Shown here: positions 56,874 through 64,000 of the stretch, piece by piece
Position numbering within the stretch: position 1 is the stretch's first letter
Layout: each line of letters starts with the position of its first letter
Assembly: GCF_001399975.1 (NCBI RefSeq)
Contig: NZ_LKBD01000022.1
Coordinates: forward strand, 1 to 64,000
Direction of reading: 5' to 3'
DNA: 64,000 nucleotides
Source: Pseudoalteromonas sp. P1-9
GTDB taxonomy: Bacteria; Pseudomonadota; Gammaproteobacteria; Enterobacterales; Alteromonadaceae
Notes under the pieces: generated by a model
The model's input: only the letters and a program-made list of their open reading frames with translations
Databases searched by the model: none
Told to the model about the DNA's origin: nothing
Translations under genes and position numbers: made by a program

Positions 56874-58057
56874 GGTTAGCGCAACTCAACAAAGGTATAT
56901 TCCCTCACACTAGCAAACACTTAAGTTGTAAACAATGGTTGCTTTATATCGCCTTTAGTTTTGTCACATCTGTAGGTGTTTCAAAAAACGCCATTGCAAG
57001 CGACACCACCTTACCGTTAGAAACTTACAACATACATACCCTTGCAACCGGATTAAACGCGCCTTGGAGCATGGTGGAATTACCCGATGGCACATGGCTG
57101 GTTACTGAACGAGACGGCCATGTAGTAATGGTAAAAGGCAACAGCCAAAAACGGCTAAACGTTAACTTTGAAGGCCTGTACCTAGCAGGTCAAGGTGGCT
57201 TGCTTGATATACTGCTTGCACCTGATTATGCGCAATCAAACACCGTTTATTTTACCTACGCTCAAGGCAACTTAAGCGCTAATCGTTTAGTTATCGCAAA
57301 AGCACAGTTTAATGGCACTGAATTTTCAAAACCTCAAATTGTGTACACGGTGGCAACCGATAAAGGCACACCTCAACATTATGCTGGTCGCGCACTAATA
57401 CTGCCTGACAATACCTTGCTGTTTTCAAGTGGCGACGGCTTTGATTATCGTGAACAAGCACAAGTTGTAACGAGTCAATTAGGAAAAATGCTACGCATAA
57501 ACCTAGATGGCAGCATACCTAACGACAACCCATTTAAAGATCACACAAACCCAAACGCTCATGCGGTTTTTTCTCTTGGCCATCGTAATGCACAAGGACT
57601 TGTGTTCGATTACGATGCAAAACGCATTGTAAGTCATGAACATGGCCCTGCTGGTGGCGATGAGCTAAATTTTTTAAGCGCTGGAGAAAATTACGGTTGG
57701 CCGGTGATCACCTACGGCAAAGACTATTCACAAGCGCGAATTTCGCCGTTTACTCAATACAAGGGTATGAAACAACCAAGCATTAATTGGACACCCTCTA
57801 TTGCTCCTTCTGGCATGGCTTACTACGGCACACGAGATAGCGTATTCGCATCACTGCAAAAGCACCTATTTATTACCACGCTCGTTGATAGAAAACTGTA
57901 CGCAGTTGATATTAACAATAATCGCTTTAAACAAACCGCTGTATTTCCCGAAATAAGCGGTCGCTTGCGTGATGTATTTGTTAGCAATAGCGGTAATATC
58001 GCCATTTTAACCGATGGCAAAGATGCCAAATTGCTACTTGTTTCTGCGGCTAAGTAA
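56858..58057 (+). CDS. PQQ-dependent soluble sugar dehydrogenase (Asd/YliI type)
   Basis: A 399-aa exported beta-propeller enzyme predicted to oxidise aldoses with PQQ. Family marks in order: LNAPWSMVELPDGTWLVTER, GQGGLLDILLAPDY, GRALILPDNTLLFSSGDG, LGHRNAQGLVFD, HEHGPAGGDELN with the catalytic His region, and NYGWPVITYG. A Sec-type hydrophobic segment at about residues 27-48 ends in NAIASD. The start is GTG 56858, 8 bases after AAGG; ATG 56831 is further upstream and has no ribosome site. PQQ synthesis genes are not in the window. Confidence 0.88.
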   Translation: MLKITRLAQLNKGIFPHTSKHLSCKQWLLYIAFSFVTSVGVSKNAIASDTTLPLETYNIHTLATGLNAPWSMVELPDGTWLVTERDGHVVMVKGNSQKRLNVNFEGLYLAGQGGLLDILLAPDYAQSNTVYFTYAQGNLSANRLVIAKAQFNGTEFSKPQIVYTVATDKGTPQHYAGRALILPDNTLLFSSGDGFDYREQAQVVTSQLGKMLRINLDGSIPNDNPFKDHTNPNAHAVFSLGHRNAQGLVFDYDAKRIVSHEHGPAGGDELNFLSAGENYGWPVITYGKDYSQARISPFTQYKGMKQPSINWTPSIAPSGMAYYGTRDSVFASLQKHLFITTLVDRKLYAVDINNNRFKQTAVFPEISGRLRDVFVSNSGNIAILTDGKDAKLLLVSAAK

Positions 58058-58242
58058 CTAAACTAAATTCGATAGGCGCTGTCACACTGATTTATGTTAC
58101 TAACATTAAAAACATATTGCTTAGCTATGTTTTACACAATTAACCAAATGTTGACCAAAATGCGTTTTGTAAGCTGCTTTTTTGCATGGCTATTTTAGGC
58201 AAGTCGCATATAATTACCACTACTCAACGACAAAGAAATACT

Positions 58243-59010
58243 ATGCTTTTAAACGCCTTACTCACATTTGTACTTGTAGTTAGCTTTAGTATTAATGCTA
58301 AGCCTTGGCAACTTTGTCATGAAGATAAAGAGTATCCTCCCTATATTTCAAGCGACAATCAAGCGTCAGCTTTGTTAGTGGATATTTTAGAACATGCGGC
58401 AAGTAGCTCAAATATTGAACTTTATTTTACAGCATTGCCTTGGAAGCGTTGCCAACAAGCGGTTAAAGATGGCATTTATGACGGCCTTTTTGCCATGGTC
58501 AAAACCCCTAAACGCACTAAACAGTTTGCGTTTCCAATGACACAACAACATTACATAAACACTGCAGATTATGTGATTTTATACAAACGAAATTCATTCT
58601 TACATCGAGCGGAGTTAGCAGGAAAACTATTTTCTAAACAAGGTGAATTTAACGTCAATTATTATAAAAAAATTAAAGAGTTTGGCCTTCAAGCACCGGC
58701 AGGTTACGTAGTTGAGCAATATATTAAACAGCATAACATCGCTGCAAACAGTGACTACGACCTCAGTTTAGGTATTCATCAAGTTGCTATCGGTCGCCTT
58801 GATGGGTACATAGTTGAAAAACGTATTGGTCTTGCGCAGGTTGAGGCATTAAATCAGCAAGACCATGTAATAAGCAGTCAGGGAGTGTTGAAACGCACCT
58901 ATTGGTATGTGCCGTTTAATCGAGATTTTTATAATAACAATAAAGACGATGTGGTGCGTTTTTGGCACCACATGCAGTTAAGCCGTGAGCAAATCTTAGC
59001 TCACGACTAA
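58243..59010 (+). CDS. Periplasmic solute-binding family 3-like protein
   Basis: A 255-aa exported protein: signal peptide 1-20 (ending SINAKPW), then the two-lobe binding-protein pattern with HEDKEYPPYIS, LPWKRCQQAVKDGIYDGLFA and the later QVAIGRLDGYIVE. This type, common in Alteromonadales, is not linked to a permease and may bind amino acids or act in signalling. ATG 58243 is used; 19 codons upstream are open but unlike a signal peptide. No partner gene lies next to it. Confidence 0.8.
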   Translation: MLLNALLTFVLVVSFSINAKPWQLCHEDKEYPPYISSDNQASALLVDILEHAASSSNIELYFTALPWKRCQQAVKDGIYDGLFAMVKTPKRTKQFAFPMTQQHYINTADYVILYKRNSFLHRAELAGKLFSKQGEFNVNYYKKIKEFGLQAPAGYVVEQYIKQHNIAANSDYDLSLGIHQVAIGRLDGYIVEKRIGLAQVEALNQQDHVISSQGVLKRTYWYVPFNRDFYNNNKDDVVRFWHHMQLSREQILAHD

Positions 59011-59031
59011 TTTAACCCAATTTAGATTAAA

Positions 59032-59685
59032 TTAAATATCGCGACCAAACCACACAACTCGACCAACAATACGTGCTTGTTCACCTGTGGCATGGGTGAT
59101 TTCAAAACTTGGGTATTGTGGGTTATCACTCATTACTTTTACGCCGCCACTAAATGGCTTTAAGCGTTTAGTTAGCAAACCATCTTCAGTGTGTAGTAAA
59201 TAAATATCTTCTTTATGCGCTTGTTTTTGCGACATATCCACTAAAATCATATCGCCGTGTTCTAGGGTTGGCTGCATGCTGTCTCCGCGTACAGAAACAA
59301 ACGCTAATTGCTCTGAATGCACACCTAATTGCGATGATAACCACTGTTTCGAAAAACCAAAATGGTCAGAAATTTCTTCTCCTGCGCCAACTTGACCAAA
59401 GCCTGCACTGGCTTCTACATCAAACTTAGGTGCAAGTACCATATCGGGTTTAGTGTTATTGGTAACGTCGTCGGTAGCGCGCTGGCCTGTAATAAGCCAG
59501 TTTAAATCGATGCTAAATTGCTCACTTAATTGCTCTAAATAAGCAAGCGATGGACGGCTGCCACCACGACACAAACGATAAATAGTTGAAGCCGAACGCC
59601 CGGTTACTTCAGCAAAACGCTTTTTGTTGCCTTCTGTGATTTGATCTATTAACGAAAGAAAGCGGCGAGAAAAGGCAGTGCTCAT
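59032..59685 (-). CDS. S24-family self-cleaving repressor with HTH
   Basis: A 217-aa LexA/CI-like regulator. A helix-turn-helix (about 20-60; KKRFAEVTGRSASTIYRLCR) is followed by a peptidase S24 domain. The Ala94-Gly95 cleavage site (ASAGFG), nucleophile Ser136 (RGDSMQPTLEHGD) and general-base Lys173 (LLTKRLK) are all present, so RecA-stimulated or slow self-cleavage is expected. No phage genes lie nearby, so it is either a bare regulator or a prophage remnant. It converges with the binding-protein gene. Confidence 0.88.
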   Translation of the reverse strand: MSTAFSRRFLSLIDQITEGNKKRFAEVTGRSASTIYRLCRGGSRPSLAYLEQLSEQFSIDLNWLITGQRATDDVTNNTKPDMVLAPKFDVEASAGFGQVGAGEEISDHFGFSKQWLSSQLGVHSEQLAFVSVRGDSMQPTLEHGDMILVDMSQKQAHKEDIYLLHTEDGLLTKRLKPFSGGVKVMSDNPQYPSFEITHATGEQARIVGRVVWFGRDI

Positions 59686-59865
59686 GGTAAGTTCAGCTCC
59701 AAAATTTTAGTGGAGGCTGACTTTACCGATATTCACACTAAATTCAACGTAACCAAGCTAAACTCTTAGCTGTATGCCTTATTTTTAAACACATTGTTGG
59801 ATTTGCAGCCAATAAACCTGAGCTTAGGTTATTAACCCCTTTCAACGCAGACTGTCACACTCTTA

Positions 59866-60368
59866 CTAAGCGCTAGCCGATAATCGCTTTTTGGCATAAA
59901 AACGCCACAAGCCAATCAGGTTACTCATTAAGAAAACACTTTCCATCATTACAGCTACTGGTGAAAAAACCAACACATTGTGCAAAATCCAACATAAGGT
60001 GCCAACAATCATAAAACAGCGCAAAGTAAAATCATTTGCTTGAAACGACGCATAGGTTTGCAGTAAAGCCGCAAACAGCGCAATTAGGCTTATCCAGCTA
60101 TGCCAAATAATATAAACTGCAGAAATACTCACGCCATAAAGCCGAGCATTACACGAAGGTCTCTCGCAAAAATACAATAGCCATAACGCAATGCAGCCAG
60201 AAACATTAAACACGCAGCACTTATTTTATCCAGCAAGAAAAAGTGCACTGCGGTAAACAATACCGAAGTAAATAAGCAGGCTAAAATCGCACTGCGCGAT
60301 TTAAATTGAAACGAGGCTAAATCAAGTAAAGTAGCGATTGCTACCAAACACTGCGACACAATAAACAT
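59866..60368 (-). pseudogene. ygjV: YgjV-family membrane protein gene with a frameshift
   Basis: The 5' part (60129-60368) encodes helices one to three, ending YCIFARDLRVMLGFMA before TGA. The rest continues in the neighbouring frame from about 60135: SAVYIIWHSWISLIALFAAL, then LRCFMIVGTLCWILHNVLVF and SVFLMSNLIGLWRFYA, which match the second half of YgjV (LRC-CWILHN and a Met-rich last helix). Joined by one added base the protein is about 160 aa, the family's length. So one base is missing near 60130-60150, either a true mutation or a read error. Confidence 0.75.
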
Positions 60369-60438
60369 AACAGCTCCTGTAAAAAGGGGCAGTCTAATCA
60401 GGCGCGAATATAAAAACCTTAACTTAAGTTAATTGCCG

Positions 60439-61014
60439 TCAAAATGATTTGGTTAAATTTAAACGACGGCGAATGCGCGACAATGATATTGCCGACACCC
60501 CCAAGTACATTGCCACTTCGTTCAAACTGAGCGTTTCTAACCAATGAGGTTTATGGTCGAGTAAATATTGATAGCGTTGCTCGGGCGTATTAAGCAATAA
60601 AAAGGCCTCTTTGGCTTCTTTAAACAATAACTGCTGAGTTATAAGCTGTTGTTTTATAGGCTGCCAATCGGTGCTTTCTAATAATGCTAACGGCACTTTA
60701 ATTAAATTTGCCTTACGAATTACTTTAAGTTGATAAAGCGCTGGGCTATGCGTTAGCCAATTGCCGTACAACAGTGCAAATTCATCTTTAAAATAAAACT
60801 CTTTACATTTTTGCCCGCCATCAGCACTTGCATGTAAAGCACCCAGCACACCCGACAAAATTAAAAAGCCAACCTGTTGCGTTTCCCCTTGTTGTAATAG
60901 TACCTCGCCTTTGGCATAGGTTTTAATATCAAATTGCCCTGCTAATTTTTCTTCAAATAAGCTTGCAAGTTGATGATAACTATCGCCTAGCTCAAGAATT
61001 TTTGGCGTATTCAA
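60439..61014 (-). CDS. Crp/Fnr-family transcription regulator
   Basis: A 191-aa regulator with a nucleotide-binding-like barrel (KGEVLLQQGETQQVGFLILS) and a C-terminal helix-turn-helix (LNEVAMYLGVSAISLSRIRR). The start is TTG 61014: its last bases overlap the stop of an upstream coding frame (TTGA), and GAGG lies 9 bases before it. TTG 61023 abuts the GAGG and is less likely. It probably controls the ygjV-like gene behind it, now broken. Confidence 0.82.
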   Translation of the reverse strand: MNTPKILELGDSYHQLASLFEEKLAGQFDIKTYAKGEVLLQQGETQQVGFLILSGVLGALHASADGGQKCKEFYFKDEFALLYGNWLTHSPALYQLKVIRKANLIKVPLALLESTDWQPIKQQLITQQLLFKEAKEAFLLLNTPEQRYQYLLDHKPHWLETLSLNEVAMYLGVSAISLSRIRRRLNLTKSF

Positions 61015-61166
61015 TTGTGCCAACCTCGCATTAATAATTGAGTAATCTCACTCGGATTTACGCCATCACGCACCGCAAAATGCTGACCACACCAAAGTGG
61101 TGCAAAATCGCTTTTGTCATTGTTACAGTCTTTGTTGTAATGAAGAAAAGCCAAAGTGTCAGCACA
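61011..61166 (-). pseudogene. 3' remnant of a probable nitronate monooxygenase gene
   Basis: A 51-residue frame, closed upstream by TAA 61167-61169 and ending at TGA 61011-61013. It reads DFAPLWCGQHFAVRDGVNPS, then EITQLLMRGWHN. The PLWxGQ segment followed by an EIT-LL helix is the C-terminal signature of nitronate monooxygenase (2-nitropropane dioxygenase), which is normally about 320-350 aa. There is no ATG and no further family sequence upstream. The stop overlaps the TTG start of the Crp-type gene, so the full gene once headed this operon. Confidence 0.55.
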
Positions 61167-61511
61167 TTATGCTATTCAAATAAATTAAAGTAACTGAGTT
61201 TGCGTTAAGGCGTTTAAATTAAACTGTTTTTTTAAGTGAAAAATAAAACTTCCGTAGCAGCACATTTTGCATACTCACAATTAATGGTTAATAACCTATT
61301 GAAATTTAATAATTAAGCCCATCGATTAAAACTATTTTTTGATAAGACAAAAATTTTAAATTGACGCAAAACACAATCCTGTTTATTTTCGCCGTGATGT
61401 TTCAAGAAGGGCCATACTAAGCGCTGGTCAACCCAATATTAAGCAGATATCCGCATGCCTACTGCTGCGATTTACACCTTTAAAGGTAACCATAATATTG
61501 GAATCATTTGA
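61167..61511. other. Gene-free region upstream of the antiporter
   Basis: A 345-bp AT-rich spacer that should contain the promoter of the plus-strand antiporter. I see no clear hexamer pair and no operator; TTGGAATCA occurs 16 bp before the antiporter start. The upstream body of the nitronate monooxygenase gene is not detectable here in any frame. Confidence 0.4.
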
Positions 61512-62893
61512 ATGACCGAGCCGAGCGTTATCAGCTTAATTCCCCCCATTGTTGTACTGACACTTGCTGTAGTACTTCGCCGCCCTATTTTAGCCCTTGT
61601 GTTAGGTGCGTTAGTGGGCCTAGCCCTGCTTGATTTTACGACCATTTTAAGTAATTTTGCCGAGGCATCATTAAAAGTGATGGCCGACGAAACCATAGGG
61701 TGGCTAATTTTAGTATGCGGTAGTTTTGGTGCACATATTGCGCTATTAGTGCGTACTGGTGGCGCGCTGGCGTTTGGTCGCAGCGCGCTCAAACTTGCCA
61801 AAGGCGCCAAGTCGTCATTGCTTATGACCTACTTGCTGGGAGTGGTGATCTTTATTGATGACTACCTAAACGCTTTAACTGTAGGCGAAACCATGCGCCG
61901 CGTTACTGATAAATTTAAAATCTCCCGCGAAATGCTGGCCTATGTTGTTGATTCAACCGCCGCACCTATTTGTGTGCTGGTGCCACTCTCTACTTGGGCT
62001 GTATTTTTTGGCGGCCTACTTGTTGATAACGGTGTTGCCGCAGAGGGGCAAGGCATTAGCGTTTATATCGACGCAATCCCCTACATGCTGTATGCCTGGG
62101 TTGCCGTGTTTATGGTGCCATTGGTTATTTTAGGGGTGATCCCACTTTTTGGCCCAATGAAAAAAGCCGAACTTGCAGCAAAAGCGGGTAAGCCTGCTTT
62201 TGAGCAAGTCGATTTAAGCGAAGTACAAACACCTGATGAATATGCGGCAAAAGCAATCGAGCAAGAATTCGAAAATGCCGATAATAGCGGTAAGCTCTAC
62301 AACTTTTTAGTGCGATAGTGCTCCTTGTAGGCTTTACCGTGTACTTTGATATTGATGTATGGAAAGGTTTACTGGCAACATTAGCTGTGACCATTCCATT
62401 TTATATGGCGCAGCGTTTAATGCCGTTGGCCGATATGTTGGAGCAAATGATTGATGGCTTTAAATGCATGTTGCCTGCCATTGGTACGGTTATCGCTGCA
62501 TTTATTTTTAAAGATGTGTGTGACAAATTGCTATTGCCACAATATGTAATGGACACGCTAAGCCCGTATATGACAGCACAATTACTGCCTGCAATGGTGT
62601 TTTTATCAATGGCTATTTTAGCGTTCGCTACGGGGTCGAGTTGGGGTATTTTTGCAGTAACAATCCCAATTGTAATGCCACTTGCTGTTGCGGTTGATGC
62701 GAACATACCGCTTGTGATTGGCGCGCTATTATCAGCGTCATCTTTTGGTAGCCAAGCCTGTTTCTATTCAGATTCGACAGTGCTCGCAGCACAAGGCTCA
62801 GATTGTAACTTAGTCAGCCATGCTGTAACCCAGTTACCTTACGCACTGCTTGCGGCTGCAATCGCATTTATTGGCTTTTTGCTACTGGCATAA
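61512..62893 (+). pseudogene. nhaC: NhaC-type Na+/H+ antiporter gene with a frameshift
   Basis: The first part (61512-62318, 268 aa) has the NhaC-family layout: PSVISLIPPIVVLTLAVVL, FIDDYLNALTVGETMRRVTD and PICVLVPLSTWAVFFGG. It stops at TAG 62316-62318. The second part (191 aa) continues in the -1 frame: IVLLVGFTVYFDIDVWKG, LPAIGTVIAAFIFKDVC, FATGSSWGIFAVTIPIVMPL and ASSFGSQACFYSDSTVLAA. One base added in the T5 run at 62305-62309 joins them into about 460 aa, the family's length. The break falls in a membrane segment, so a split protein would be unlikely to work. It may be a mutation, a read error, or ribosomal -1 slippage on the T run. Confidence 0.82.
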
Positions 62894-62913
62894 ACTCAAT
62901 AACCTTATAAAAC

Positions 62914-62943
62914 AAAAACGCCAGCATATGCTGGCGTTTTTTT
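62914..62943. terminator. Bidirectional terminator
   Basis: CGCCAGCATATGCTGGCG (62919-62936) is a perfect palindrome flanked by A5 and T7. It lies between the antiporter and the converging peptidase gene. Confidence 0.92.
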
Positions 62944-62951
62944 ATTGGTAA

Positions 62952-64000
62952 TTAACCTCTTTTTGAGAGGGCCATTAACACATTCAAAAAGGCTTCTACC
63001 GATGCGATTGAGCCCGATTCATCCATTTTGTGGTAGCTGGTTGTTGGCACTTGAATAGTAGTACCATCTACTAAGCCATTCGAACTGGCGATAATACGGC
63101 CAAGCTCAGTACTGCCAATAGAGTGTGGCGCTTCTCCCCGCGCGGCAAGCTCTTTATTGATTTTTTCCATATATTCATCTTTATAGATGTAGCTTAACTG
63201 CTGCTCTTTACAGATTTTTTCCACTAACTTAGTTGCCGCTGAATTGAACGAGGCATTGGCATCTTTTTTTCGCAGCACTAAATGTTGTTTATTGGCCGAT
63301 ACAACATCGGGAAACGGGCTAGTATCTACCACAAACAAGCGGTTAGTTGAGCCACCAAAACGACGAAACCATTCCAATAGATAACGCCAACTTTTACCTG
63401 CTTCTTCTTGTGCAGTGAAGAACACGGTGCCCTCAAAGCCCAAACTAAATAAATGCACGAGCGCTGCCGCTGACAGAACGTTATCGAGCTGGCCAGTTAA
63501 TCGCTCTTCGGAAATACGCAATTTATCTTTAAACGCAACTGGTGTTCCGGCAACTGCACTTTCAAGGCCGTCAATTTCAAAAATAAGGTTGTTGCGATAC
63601 TCACACACATACGAATGTTTGATCATGCCTTGCCCGCGATACGCACCAGACCAAGGCTCGTAAGCATACACAGGGGTAGACTTATAGCGCTCGGTGATTT
63701 TAGTCATGAGTTCTTCAGACACTGAGTTATTGAGCAAATCTGTGCGGTTTGCAGCAATAAATGCTGCATATTGAAATTCGTTCGGCCCTGTGCAAATTAA
63801 ACCGTGGCGGTCGATATGTGCGGAAAACATTGCACTGAACGGCTTTTTACCCTGCGCAACTAATAGTCCTTCATACCAAGTTACGGTGGCCCCCCGCTCT
63901 TCAAGCTCGCGTTGTAATACACGAAAAAACGAATGCTCCGCCCCTACCACGCTCGCATGGCGAATAATTTCTTTTAATAAGTCGATATACTCTTGGCTTA
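62952..64000 (-). CDS. M42/M20-type zinc aminopeptidase (5' end outside window)
   Basis: At least 348 residues of a cytosolic metallopeptidase. Metal ligands stand in family order: His and Asp in SAHIDRHG, Asp in LTGQLDNVLSA, Glu pair in TAQEEAG, Asp in VVDTSPF and a late His in YHKMDESGS. This matches the M42 family (glutamyl aminopeptidase/FrvX-like). A GTG at 63950 is inside the gene; the frame continues through SQEYIDLLKEIIRHASVV to the window edge, and a true start must lie beyond 64000. Confidence 0.85.
   Translation of the reverse strand, partial: SQEYIDLLKEIIRHASVVGAEHSFFRVLQRELEERGATVTWYEGLLVAQGKKPFSAMFSAHIDRHGLICTGPNEFQYAAFIAANRTDLLNNSVSEELMTKITERYKSTPVYAYEPWSGAYRGQGMIKHSYVCEYRNNLIFEIDGLESAVAGTPVAFKDKLRISEERLTGQLDNVLSAAALVHLFSLGFEGTVFFTAQEEAGKSWRYLLEWFRRFGGSTNRLFVVDTSPFPDVVSANKQHLVLRKKDANASFNSAATKLVEKICKEQQLSYIYKDEYMEKINKELAARGEAPHSIGSTELGRIIASSNGLVDGTTIQVPTTSYHKMDESGSIASVEAFLNVLMALSKRG

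Overview
The window reads as chromosome of a marine gammaproteobacterium of the order Alteromonadales, most like Pseudoalteromonas. This is inferred from protein style and gene content (KatG pair with OxyR, TonB receptors, GH19 chitinase, secreted nuclease, large MCPs, a bacterial sodium channel) and from AT-leaning base composition; no rRNA or tRNA gene is present to confirm it.

Layout. 1-6.3 kb: oxidative stress block with a cytosolic catalase-peroxidase, oxyR, and a second catalase-peroxidase with a signal peptide. 6.4-9.8 kb: a periplasmic binding protein gene broken by an extra copy of an 8-bp repeat, overlapping a membrane PAS/degenerate-GGDEF/EAL phosphodiesterase gene. 10.6-16.9 kb: a near complete methionine salvage set (yafV-like amidase, aminotransferase, mtnB-mtnC-mtnD, mtnA, mtnK) with two candidate MetJ operators. 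17-23.4 kb: DUF2306 membrane protein with a divergent membrane AraC regulator, an MCP, a porin and threonine aldolase. 23.5-29.2 kb: an unusual operon of ABC ATPase, TonB-dependent receptor and two DUF3526-type permeases, behind a Fur-like site. 29.2-35.1 kb: small metabolic and membrane genes, a secreted modular endonuclease and a Kelch protein. 35.4-35.9 kb: a glutaredoxin gene split by a 267-bp MITE-like element. 36-38.3 kb: AraC regulator and YHS protein that share direct-repeat sites, then a voltage-gated sodium channel. 38.5-49.3 kb: hypothetical membrane proteins, a soluble double-PAS MCP, an S41 peptidase, a calcium-repeat lipoprotein, a GH19 chitinase with a NagR-like operator, and a DUF3626 gene.

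49.4-54.9 kb is an accessory island: a degenerate tyrosine-recombinase-like gene, a truncated hicA, a HEPN-motif protein and a same-strand run of small unknown genes, with the 10-bp motif TTGGAATAA(C/T) recurring four times in the gaps. 55-64 kb returns to chromosomal genes: PQQ sugar dehydrogenase, binding protein, S24 repressor, a frameshifted ygjV-like gene, a Crp-family regulator preceded by the tail of a probable nitronate monooxygenase gene, a frameshifted NhaC-type antiporter and the 3' part of an M42-type peptidase gene.

Six broken or truncated genes in 64 kb (binding protein, glutaredoxin, hicA, ygjV, nitronate monooxygenase, nhaC) are a feature of the window. Two of them rest on single-base changes and could be assembly errors; the 8-bp repeat, the MITE and the truncations are unlikely to be. 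The most promising leads are the ABC/TonB/DUF3526 operon, the island with its repeated boundary motif, the 8-bp repeat switch, and the regulatory sites (MetJ, NagR-like, AraC direct repeats).
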